DNA of 64,000 bases from assembly GCF_029931775.1 (NCBI RefSeq), contig NC_079324.1:60209268-60273267 (forward strand). The letters are read 5' to 3'. The number at the start of each line of letters is the position of its first letter. Within the stretch, counting starts at the first letter, position 1. The position numbers were made by a program, and so were the translations under genes. Below the pieces are notes generated by a model that was not told the DNA's origin, made no database searches, and saw nothing but the letters and a program-made list of their open reading frames with translations. Below, piece after piece: positions 12,801-24,800 of the stretch. Source of the DNA: Euleptes europaea. Taxonomy: Eukaryota > Chordata > Lepidosauria > Squamata > Sphaerodactylidae.

Positions 12801-15800
12801 AGTATTGATGAGGAGCGACCCACCCCTCCAAATGTTTTGGGGCTTCAAAATGTTGTAAAAATACCATGGTTAAATTTAGATGTGGCCTTACGGTTTGCTA
12901 CTTTCTTGCTCACTTGGGTGGGTTGCCCCACTGAGCAGTTGACAGATGCGCAGACTTATCTAACTGCTGCTGTTATCTTACAGAAGGTGAGGGGTTATAG
13001 GGTGAAGTTTGTTCCTAAGCAGTCACAGGAGCACACGATGTTTGGTTCTGTCTCATGGGAACCCCAGGGCATTGTCTGGCAAACTAAAACATGCCGTGTT
13101 TCCAAAGATGACAGGTCGCAAAGGGAGAGTCGTGAGCAACGACGATGGCAGCATCTCTTATGAATCACGGTCTGAGCTTGACGTACCTGTGGAAATCCTG
13201 AATATTACAGAGAAGCAGAGATTCATGGATGGAGATAAGGTAACTATTTCCAGTGCTTTGAGTCTTTAAGGAAATGTTCTTGTGAAGTAGATAAAATACT
13301 TCATTTCAGAAAGAGGGTGTAGTGCCTCTAAAGGTAAAGGTAGTCCCCTGTGCAAGCACTGGGTCATTCCTAACCCATGGGGTGATGTCACATCCCGACG
13401 TTTACTAGGCAGACTGTTTATGGGGTGGTTTTCCAGTGCCTTCCCCAGTCATCTACTTTACCCCCAGCAAGCTGGGTACTCATTTTACCGACCTCAGAAG
13501 GATGGAAGGCTGAGTCAACCTTGAGCCGGCTACCTGAAACCGACTCCCATCAGAACTGAACTCAGGTCATGAGCAGAGCTTTTGACTGCAGTACTGCAGC
13601 TTACCACTCTGCACCACGGGGCTCTTATGTAGTGCCTCAGCGTGGTGTGTTTTTTAAATCCAAAATTGTAGTATTGTGAAAATAGCTCTTGTTTAGAAAC
13701 CTTGTGTGCAAATGTCTTTGATAAATGCTGAAGGACGAGCGGGAGTATGTTTCCTCTGGCAAGGTTATTCTGCTTGTTCTGTAGCAAAGAAACTATGGTT
13801 GGTCCAAGACCTTGCCTTTTGGACATCCTATGCAGAGAGTCACTTTGATTCTCCTAACGAACAGTGAGGCAGGATGCAGAACGCCTGCATTTACCGGAGG
13901 AATTTGTGGGATACCTCAGAAGAAATCTCTTCAGAAGCTTCATGCCTCAGTTGTCGAGGAAAAGGCGGCCTGTGCTCGCAGTTCTTCCATGCTTGCCAAG
14001 CATTAGTGTGCATAAACACATCCTTGGATGGCCCAAAAACCATCTCATGAGCTGCCCGGGACAACATCCGTTAGAGATCCAAGTTTATAGGTCTTGCTAA
14101 ATGCTCCCTGTATCTTTCCTCCTCCTCTTGCCATAACAGAATATTGCCATCATCTCAGAAGCTGCCAGCTCAGGCATTTCATTACAAGCGGATCGCCGAG
14201 CCAAAAACCAGAGGCGAAGGGTGCACATGACCTTGGAGTTGCCGTGGAGTGCGGACAGGGCAATACAGCAATTTGGTGAGCTGTTTGGTCCTCGTTTAAT
14301 TTGGAAATGATGTTGTTTAGGTAGGATGTGTGTTGGTTTGTAGTGTTAACAGTAAAAGACAGCTTCAGCAAAGTGGTCCCAAGTACCTTGTTTCCCAAGA
14401 GCATAAGAAGAGCCTTGCTGGATCAGACCAGCGGTCCGTCTAGTCCAGCATCCTGTGTTTACCTGGTACCCAGCAGCAAGGGATAGAAGCTGAGGCCTTC
14501 CCCTCATGATGCCTCCTGGCACTGGTATTCAGAGGTTTACTGCCTTTAGTAGTCATGTCTAGTAACCACTTATTCTCCATGATTCTTTCAAATTCCCTTT
14601 TAAAGCCGCCCTGTGGTTGTTGCTATACTCTCTGGCAGCAAGTTCTGCATTTTAATCATCTGTTGAATAAAGTAGTATTTATTTTTTGTCCATCTTGAAT
14701 CAACTGCCCATGAGCTTCACTTAGGTGCCTTTGAGTTCTAGTATTTTTGGGGAGAGAGAAAAAGTCCACTGTATATCCACTCTACTCCTTGCATATTTTT
14801 ATAAACCCCTGTCATGTCGTCATCGTCCCCTCCAGTCATCTCTCTTTCGGACTGAAAAGTCTCAGACTCTCCATCCTTTCCTCATGGGAAAGGTGCTCCA
14901 CCCTATAATGATCTTGGCCACCCTCTGTACTTTCTCCAGCTCCCCAGTGACCTTTTTGAGAGACGTTGGCCAGAACTGCACAGTATTCCAAAATGAGGCT
15001 GCGCTATAGATCTATATAATTAGGAAAGCTGGATTAGATTTAGATGAAGGTGGAGTGAAAATTGGAGGGAGGAACATTAATAATTTGAGATATGCTGATG
15101 ACACTACATTATTGGCAGAAAATAGTGAAGATTTGAAACAACTATTGCTGAAAGTTAAAAGAGAAAGTGCCAAAGCAGGACTACAGCTGAACATCAAGAA
15201 AACAAAAGTAATGACTACAGGAGAATTACACAACTTTAAGGTTGACAATGAGGAAATTGAAATTGTTCAAGACTTTCTATTCCTTGGCTCCACCATCAAC
15301 CAAAAGGGAGACTGCAGCCAAGAAATTAGAAGGAGATTGAGACTGGGAAGGGCAGCCATGAAGGAGCTAGAAAATATTTTGAAGTGTAAGGATGTGACTC
15401 TGGCCACCAAGACTAGATTAATTCATGCCATCATATTCCCTATTACTATGTATGGGTGTGAAAGCTGGACAGTGAAGAAAGCTGATAGGAAGAAAATAGA
15501 TTCCTTTGAAATGTGGTGTTGGAGGAGAGTGTTACGGATTCCGTGGACTGCCAAAAAAACAAATCAGTGGGTTATAGATCAAATCAAGCCTGAACTGACC
15601 CTAGAAGCTAAAATGACTAAACTGAGGCTGTCATATTTTGGTCACGTCATGACACAAGAGTCACTGGAAAAGACCGTCATGTTAGGAAAAGTAGAGGGCA
15701 GCAGGTAAAGAGGAAGACCCAACAAGAGATGGATTGACTCAATAAAGGAAGCCACAGCCTTCAATTTGCAAGATCTGAGCAAGGCTGTCAAAGATAGGAC

Positions 15801-18800
15801 ATTTTGGAGGACTTTCATTCATAGGGTCGCCATGAGTCGGAAGCGACTTGACGGCACTTAACACACACACATAGATCTATAATTTCAGTTCAGTGTAGTT
15901 CCGAAATTGTGTATGAGATGATGGGTGGAGGGTGTGCTGTGTGATACCACCAGCGCCCACTTTCTCAGTCTCCAGCGATAACGTCTGACTAGCTTGAGCA
16001 CATCTTTGCAGCCCAACCTAAGTTGTGTCTTTGTCTGTTGCCAGGAAGACAAACTGGGAACAATTTCATGAAGGACGTGGTGGGTGACTCAAATTAAGCG
16101 TTCAGTTTTTAAACAATGTAAAGTTTAGTGATGCCTGGAGGAAGCATTGTGCACATTTTTTATGTACTTCCTGTCTCCCAAACCACCTTTGCTGTCCTCT
16201 TGTAAGTCTGGAAGAGCTGACAGTGGCAGCTTGAATGACCAAAATACATTTTCCACCTAACACAGGTCGAACCCACAGGTCGAACCAAGTGACTGCCCCC
16301 GAATACGTCTTCCTAATTTCTGAGCTCGCAGGAGAGCAAAGGTTTGCATCTATCGTGGCCAAACGACTGGAAAGCTTGGTAAGAGGTTCATTACATGAAG
16401 CTTGGTGTTTTAAAGTCCCAGGACCTTGTCTCTCCTAATCATCAAACTATTGTTCTTTAATAGGGAGCTCTCACTCACGGAGACAGGAGGGCAACAGAAA
16501 CGAGAGACCTAAGCAGGTTCAACTTTGACAACAAGGCAAGCATTTTAGTGTCCTTTTGACATTTCTGACACTCGTTTTTTTTTGAGAATTAATAGATGGT
16601 TACATCATCTTAGCTTTCAGAGTTGCATCACTTCGTTTGCTGTTCCCTTTCCTTTGGGATGTGGGCTCTTGGGCGTTAACTAGTTAACACATCTCTGCTT
16701 GAATTGATATCAGTAGAAGGAAGTCTGGATTTGAGGGAGAAGCAACTGTTTCAGCCTTCTAAGGAAAGAACAGTGTTACCCTGTTGAGATGGATATTTGT
16801 GTGTTCATTTGTTGCAACAGCTTTTTTTTTCTTTGTCTTTAAAACAGTATGGCCGAAATGCATTGGAAATAGTCATGAAGTCCATTGTAAACCTAGATTC
16901 TCCGTTAGTATCTCCACCTCCTGACTTCCCAGGAGAATTTTTTAAAGGTATATACATCAACTTGTCAGTATTTAATTGGGAATCATTTTTGATATGTGAA
17001 GGGGAGCATAGAATGAGCATAGGTCACTTGATTGAGTGTGGCTTGGTTGAGTTTTGGTTTGTTGCTGTTTGAACAAGCCAGGGAGATCCTCAGGATTACA
17101 TACACCCACCACTCCATCTCTTTTAGTGTACAACTAGTTTAGATATTTTTGCTTTCACAGCAAAGCAGTTGGTTTAAAGGTCAGGATTAAACCAAAGTTT
17201 GGAATCCTAGTTTGTGGTTTTTGAACATAATGGCAAAGTCTGGTTTACTGTTATAAGTCTCTAAACCAGGGGTGTTGAACTCATTTGTTACGAGGGCCGG
17301 ATATGACATAAATGTCACTTGGTTGGACCAGGCCATGCCTTGCCAGCCCAGATCAGGACCGGGGGGTGGGTGGGTGCTTTGGCTGGCTCGCAGACCAGAT
17401 AAGAGCTCTCAAGGGGCCACATCTGGCCTGCAGGCTTATGTTTGACACCCCTGCTCTAAACTGTACTGTGGAAGGCGAAGGAATCCTCCCAGTCTCAAAG
17501 CAGCAAATCTTGGTTTATGGTTGTATCTGAGCTGAGGAGCTTTGCTCTCTTCCAGCAAGTGAATTCCACATTGTTACTATTCCACTGTTGTCACTAGTTC
17601 TCAATTACTTGGTTTCAGGGGCTGGCGTTGGGTACAGAATGCCCTTCAGCAGTGGCCTGTGTGGTTCCTTCGTTCTTGATTAGGAATTCTGCTTCATCAG
17701 GCCTTTTGGTAGTAGATTTAGCTGCCTGGTGGAGCTTCTAAATTTTAGAACTTTTGGGTGATCCATTCAATTGATGGTGATATCTTCCCTTGGAAAGTAC
17801 GACTGTTAGCAAAACAGATGTGCAAGTTCCAGTCCATTTCATATGTCAGGTTGAAAGGTTTGGTTTATTGTTTGAGATGGATTCCGTGTACACGTTGAGT
17901 GTAAAGTCAGGATTAAAAGAAAATTAAGTTCCACGCTGGACTTTTGTGCACAATTGTGCCAGAACATTAGTAAAACTTAGATTAAAGGTTAGAAGTTGTT
18001 ACTTAATAGTATGGGTAAACTGTAAGAACAAGAGTGCAAAGCATGACATTCTTCATAATCTCTCTTACCTTTCTAGACGTTCGACAAGGATTAATAGGTG
18101 TGGGCCTAATTAACGTAGAAGATCGGTCTGGGATTCTAACACTTGATAAAGGTATTGTCTTTTAATTGAGAACCTGGAATGTGATTTGTTGGATGTTAAC
18201 CAACAGGAAAACTTCACAATCCTCCAGGTGTAAGCAGAATAAAGCAAGGATGAGGTTGCAGGGCATGGGGACAGAGTCCAGGCATCATTTTTCCAGACAT
18301 GTTGGTCCTTCCCTCTTCCATATGAATTACAAAAGAAAATACTAAGCTGTATCCTGCTGCTCTGCTCCTTTAAGCACAAATCCTTCCTCCATTAGAGAGC
18401 AGCTTCTCACTGAGAGGCAAAAAATGGTAGGATACAATCAATTAGTATTTTTTTAGTAACGTAATCAGAGCCAGTCATAGTAACGTGCTTGCTTTTTAGC
18501 TGAGCCCTGGGAAAGTATACTCAGTTCCTCCTCCCTTCTTTCTGCCTGAATCTGAATGATGTAGATAGCCAGTGTGTCTTTCCAGGTCTTTGAGGGAAGC
18601 GCAGACCAGGTTAAGCAGCCTGGAGAAATGGTTGCAACGTTATTAGCTCAGCTGAGAGGATGGGTAGAGCACAGTGGTTTGTGCATATGCTGTTGTACTT
18701 AGGAAGAAAGCAAACTGTTTACAGCAGACCTGGGAAGACCTTGTGTTACCTGCAGCCAATTGCCCACATGCCTGTTTGAGAGAGACACTGAAATAATTCT

Positions 18801-21800
18801 GGGTTTTAGAATTAACCATATGACACAGAAGAAATACACATTAAAATAACTGGCTGTGCTATAAAGATTGACCGCTGCTAGTTGTACAGAGCCTATCAGC
18901 TTCCCTGCTCTCCTGCCTGTGGCTGTATAATGTGACCAGTACAATGTGCTGTTGAGTAGTCAGAAATTTTGCTTATTGAGGAAGTTGGCAACACCCACAA
19001 GAGTGTACCACATCACTCCGCACATTGTGGGCAACCCTGCAGCCACACATGTTAATGTGATCCAAACTGCATGTGGGTAGGGCCCCCCTTACTGTGGTTA
19101 AATGGCTAGCAGATCTATGCAGTGCCATCGGTTTCTTTAAAAAAGCAAACCTTGACATTCTTCGCAAAGCCGTTGTTGTATAAGTTACATAAATCTAGAA
19201 AATTTGTTTAATTCTTTTACACATTTTTCTTAATTCTGGCTTTTTTTGGGTGGGCGAGGAATTTTATAAGTAGCTGAAGTGCTTTTCTGCCACCCCTCAA
19301 TGTCAACAGGTATTGCGCTCACGCTGTCTTTGGAGCTGAAAGAACTAGAAACTTGCTCTTCTCATTTTAAAATGAAACATACTCCTGGAAAGTGGATTTC
19401 AGTCTCCATTGCCAAACCCTGAGGATGTGTGCTGCTGCAGGATTGCAGCACAAGCGTTCCTTTGGACAGATAGGCCTATGTAGAGGTGGCTGGCTTTTTA
19501 ACTGCTCTCACCCCTTGGTCTGTGTGGATTGTCAGGATGGTGGTTTCCCTCTGATCCCGAGAACAGCCTCTAAACTTGAAAACTGCAAGGTCATAGACGG
19601 CTGTGCATGGTCAGAATCCAATCCTTAAAGGATATCTTTTGAGTCAGCATTTACATCCGGCTTAAATGTGCTCTCTTCAGGATAAGGGGAGGGATATGAT
19701 ATTTCCTGATTCTGGCTTTTAGAATCTTCATCTCACTTTTTAATTTTTTTTTTTTAAGATTACAACAATATAGGGAAATTCCTAAACCGGATTCTGGGTA
19801 TGGAAGTGCATCAGCAGAACGCTCTATTCCAGTACTTCTCAGACACGCTCAACGCAGTAATACAGAACGCTAAGAAGAATGGAAGATATGATATGGGCAT
19901 TTTAGGTGAGTGCCAGACTTCCCGTAGTCTGGTATGCCAGCTCCCCGTTGGGAGTCCAGTTCCTTACACTACCAGTAATACAGCAACATAAAGATTTAAC
20001 ATGCCACGAGCCACCTGTCCAGCCAGAAACAAGACAAAGCCCTGTTTTGAACTGTTGGAACACTGCTGTAGATGGAGCAGATGAAGTTCTTCTGACTGCT
20101 TAGGGCCCAGTTCCTCAATAGGTTACCCTCTGCTACTCTGTCCTCCCATTTGACACTGATCACAAGGTAGTTCCAGGAGGGGGCTATATGTGATAACACT
20201 GCTATAAAATCTATGTTTTGTGACTCTTTTCTGTGTCTTCCTCCCCCCCCCCCCCAAAGATCTCGGTTCAGGAGATGAAAAAGTGAGGAAAGCAGATGCT
20301 AAAAAATTTCTAACCCCAGGATATTCTACCTCGGGACATGTAGAACTGTACACTGTAAGTCTACATGTTTCCTTGGTTAAAACAATTCGTGATTAATGCC
20401 ATATCTTGGTGGAAGGCTCTTAAATGGCTACGTATCCCTCTTGTTTTTGTGTATACTAGATAAGTGTGGAGAGGGGGATGTCTTGGGAAGAAGCAACCAA
20501 GATTTGGGCTGAGCAGACTGGACCGGAGGATGGATTCTATTTATCGTTACAGGTGAGGCTGCATCTTCTGGGAAAACTTCTAGATAGTTGTTTCTTCTAC
20601 AACAGAATTGTGGCTACTTGCAAAGCCCTTTTCGTTGGCCAATAAATATATTCGGTTCAGCACAGACCTGAAAATTGCTTTAGTTTGTGAACGAAGTCAC
20701 AACGAAGTCACAACGAACGAAGTGAACTATTAAATAGATATCTAACACAGTCCAAGAGTTAAAATCAGTTCAGTTAGATTATCTGAAATTATCCTTGCAA
20801 ATATCCTGTACTGTTATTCCCATGTTGTAGGCAGGTGACTGAGGTGAGAGCTTCCTTATTCTGAATCAGACTCCTGGTCTATCAAAGTCAGTATTGTCTG
20901 CTCAGACTGGTGGCAGCTCTCCAGGGTCTGAGGCAGAGGTCTTCCACATCAGCTACTACTTGACATTTTTAACTGGAGATGCCAGGGATTGAACCTGGGA
21001 CCTTTTGCATGCCAAGCAGAGAATCTACGACTGAGCCACAGCCCTTGGCTTGCTTAATGCCACCTAATGAATTCGTAGCTGAGGCCACTTGCCTTGGGGA
21101 CTTTCCAGTTCACATTCTAAGCCACTCGACTCACGGTTGGGGCTTTGTAAAATAGCTTTGCCTCAAAAACAGCAACCAATCATGATGAGTATCAAGCAGA
21201 AAGAGATTGCATAGTGCAAGAGGAGGGGCTAGATTGACATATGGAGGAGTGTTAATGGATGGCCAGGCCACTAGAAAAGCATGTCCGTGAGGGTCTGGGC
21301 AAAATGTTGAAGGAGACTGCTTGACAGGGTGGAAGAAGAGATTTAAACAGAGGGTAGGAAGCTGGGACCTGAGTGGGGTGACACTGGAGGCTCTTCACGT
21401 AACGAATGTTAGCAAGGCAATTTCACCCTCCAAATGGACTGAGCTGGGAGAACCTGAAACATTTCCAGACTGTCACCTTCAAATGCACTTGCAAGCTTTA
21501 TGTATACTACTTCACACCTGTCTTTGCTGATTGAGCACTGACATGTCAAGGATTGCTGGACTAGACAAGCTGGAACATGTCCAGAGGAGGGCAACAAAGA
21601 TGGTGAGGGGTCTGGAGACCAAGTCCTATGAGGAAAGGTTGAAGGAGCTGGGTATGTTTAGCCTGGAGAGGAGAAGACTGAGAGGGGATATGACAACCAT
21701 CTCCAAGTACTTGAAGGGCTGTCATATAGCCGAGTTGTTTTCTGTCACCCCAGAAGGTCGGACCAGAACCAACGGGTTTAAATTAAATCAAAAGAGTTTC

Positions 21801-24800
21801 CATCTTCTAGACATTAGGAAGAACTTTCTAACAGTTAGAGCGGTTCCTCAGTGGAACAGGCTTCCTCAGGAGGTGGTGAGCTCTCCTTCCCTGGAGGTTT
21901 TTAAGAAGAGGTTAAATGGCCATCTGTCAGCAGTGCTGATTCTATGACCTTAAACAGATGATGAGAGGGAAGGCAACTTGGCCATCTGGGCATGGAGTAA
22001 GTCACTGGGGGTGTGGGGGAGAGGTAGTTGTGAATTTTCTGCATTGTGCAGGGGGTTGGACTAGATGATTATGGTTTTCCTTTTCAGCTCTGATTCTCCA
22101 CTAGACAAGTGGCCCCAGAGGGCTTTAGTGCATAACTTGCATGATCCAGACCCTTGCTCGAAGATCCTTTTCATTGCTTAGCTTCATCCCCACAGATCAG
22201 AATCAACATGTCTCTTTTCTAAACAAACCTAATTCCCAACCTGTCAGCCTATCGGGTTGGATCCCATGGATGCATTCTGCATATGGTGGTGCTCTCCCTT
22301 GGAGCAAGGAGGCTTGCCCTGGGTCTTCCAAAAGGGAAAGCGCTGTTAGCAGAACAGTCTCGTTCAATCTGTCTTGTCAGGTGGTGCTCACAGGGTTCTC
22401 TTTTTCCTTTTTTCAGATACGAAATAATAAGAAAACTGCCATCCTCATGAAGGAGGTGAATCCCAAAAAGAAGCTTTTTCTAGTATACAGACCAAATACT
22501 GGGAAACAGCTCAAATTGGAAACCTATGCAGAAATAAAGAAAAAATATAAAAAGGTTAGTTTAAAATATCTGTTTTACCTTTATCGAAGTGTGGTAAATG
22601 ATAGTGTGAGGAGGACTGAAGATATGACATAACTACAGTATGCCTGTGCATCGTGTTTCCAAGGTGCTGTTGATGTTCATTGTTGCTTCTGGAATTATAT
22701 TTCATGTTATGCGTTGTACATGCTCACAGTCCTCTTTCTTTCCCTCTCCCCTCCTGTTAATCTAGTCCAGGGATGGGGAACATCCGCCCCTCGGGCCGTT
22801 TACGGCCCCCGAGGCCATTTTTGGTGGCCCCCGGGAGCTCCAGGGCCTGCCACAGAAGTCGCAGCGTGCAGGAACGCTGCAGCCCCTTTAAACCCCATCT
22901 CGCCAACTGTCAGCTGTTAATCAGCTAGGAGGAGGGAGAAAAACGCTTCCCCCAAGGCGGGAAGACGAAGCGTTCCTGCCGCGGCACAGCAGTTTAAACC
23001 TCTCTTGCCTCTGAGGGAGGGGGGGAAGAAGAGGAAAAAGCCAGCCGCTCCCGGCGGCGGAGCATGCGTGTGAGAGCCAGGTGGAGGACTTTTGTGGACT
23101 GGGGGGGGAGGTGGGAAAGCTGAAGCCCGGTCGCATGGAGCGTGCGTGTGTGTGAGAGAGAGAGAGAGAAGGCTTTTCTCTCCTTTCGTCTGTCACTTTC
23201 TCTCCTATTCTTTCTCTCCTCTTTTTCTGTCTCTTTCTTTCTCCCCAGTCTTTCTCTACTTTTTTCTCTCCTTTCCTTTCCTCCTTCCCTCCCTCCTTCC
23301 TTCCTTCCCTCCTTCCTTCCTTCCTTCCTTCCCTCCTTCCTTCCCTCCTTTCTTCCCTTCCTTCCTTCTTTCCTTTCTTTCCTTCTTTCCTTCCGTCTTT
23401 CCTTCCCTGCAGATCGGCCGCAGGCTGCAAGCTGTGCCCCCCTGGCACCTTGGTTGCCTGGGGCCGCCGCTGGCTGCCCTCCCACCTGGGAGGAGGGGGA
23501 AGACCTGGGGGAGCAGAGGCACCCTCCAAGCCATCTCTGCCCAGCTTCCCTTAGGGTTGCCAACCTCAAGGTGGTGGCTGGAGATCTCCTGCTATTACAA
23601 CTGATCTCCAGCCAATAGAGATCAGTTCCCCTGGAGAAAATGGCCACTTCAGCCATTGGGCTCTATGGCTATGCAGTCTTCCTCCCCAAACCCCGCCCTC
23701 CTCAGGCTCCACCCCCAAAACCTCCCGCCAGTGGTGAAGAGGACCTGGCAACCCTAGCTTCTCCCCACCACCACCAGGAGATCTACGCCCGGTATGGCCC
23801 CCGAATGATGTTATAAATATGCAAATGGCCCTTGACAGAAAAAAGGTTCCCCACCCTTGATCTAGTCTGTTCTCTTTCACATACTGACCAGCTGTCCAGT
23901 TTTCTCAGCTGAAGTCTTCTGCATATCGCCCTTTTTAAGGTGTGGACTTCAAGCATGTTCACCTAAAAATGGTGAATGCCACGGGGGATGGATGCTCATC
24001 AGAGGAGCTGTCTGATTTGGCAGCTCCTAGCCCGAGTGGATTGCCCAGGCTAGCCTGATCTCGTCAGATCTCAGAAGCTAAGCAGGAAGCTAAGCTGGAA
24101 TACCAGGGTTGCTGTTCAGGGAAAAACACTGGCAAACCACCTCTGTTAGTCTCTCTTGCCATGAAAACCCCAAAAGGGGTCGCCATAAGTCGGCTACGAC
24201 TTGACGGCACTTTACACACACAAAGCCCGAATGCACAGTCTAGATATTTTCTGTGCCGCATGCCATTTGTCTTCAGGGGGGTGATCCACAAAAGCCCCTT
24301 AGTTATTTTGGCTGCTGCAGACTAAAATGGCGTAATTCTCAGTAAACTGCTCTGTTACAGGAACACAGTCATGTATGTGTTTTGCTTTCGGAACTCAAGA
24401 AGCAGAGTCTGCCTGTAATGAATTGTGTCATGCGTTTGTTATACAGGTACCTTCTGAAGATGCCTTGCCCCACTGGCTAGAGCAGTACACGTCGTCCGCG
24501 GAAATTTGCACCCACGCTTATTGGTGAGTTCTTACTCAAAAGGAGTACATAAAATCTCTTCTTCTGTAAAGGATAATCAAAATACAATTTGTGTAACCGT
24601 TTGCAGAAAATTAAAGTTGGCCAAAGGGCTGCGTCTTGATTCTCCTCCTTCTTCCAGGAGAGGCAACTGCAAGAAAGCAAGCCTTGGCTTGGTTTGCGAA
24701 GTGGGCTTGCGTTGTCGGACATACTACGTCCTCTGCGGCTCAGTCTTGAGTGTCTGGACGAAGGTGGAAGGAGTATTGGCCTCCGTGAGTGGCACAAATG

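Larger units (their letters stand above)
22768..23859. mobile_element. 1.1-kb hAT element with internal microsatellite and MITE
   Basis: Termini cagggatggggaac and gttccccacccttg form inverted repeats. A perfect 8-bp duplication atctagtc flanks the element (22760-22767 and 23860-23867). The interior is CpG-rich, holds a long pyrimidine microsatellite (23156-23408) and a separate TA-flanked MITE (23554-23754), and has no transposase. Non-autonomous hAT. SBNO1 intron. Confidence 0.88.

Noticed and set aside
12792-13163. A 123-codon frame just before an SBNO1 exon
   Set aside because: Its end merely reads the true SBNO1 exon (13108-13239) in another frame; upstream it is intron.
22921-23656. 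Open frames of about 160-220 codons on both strands around 23 kb
   Set aside because: They run through the pyrimidine microsatellite and give KEGRKEG or SFLPSF periodic peptides within a hAT element.
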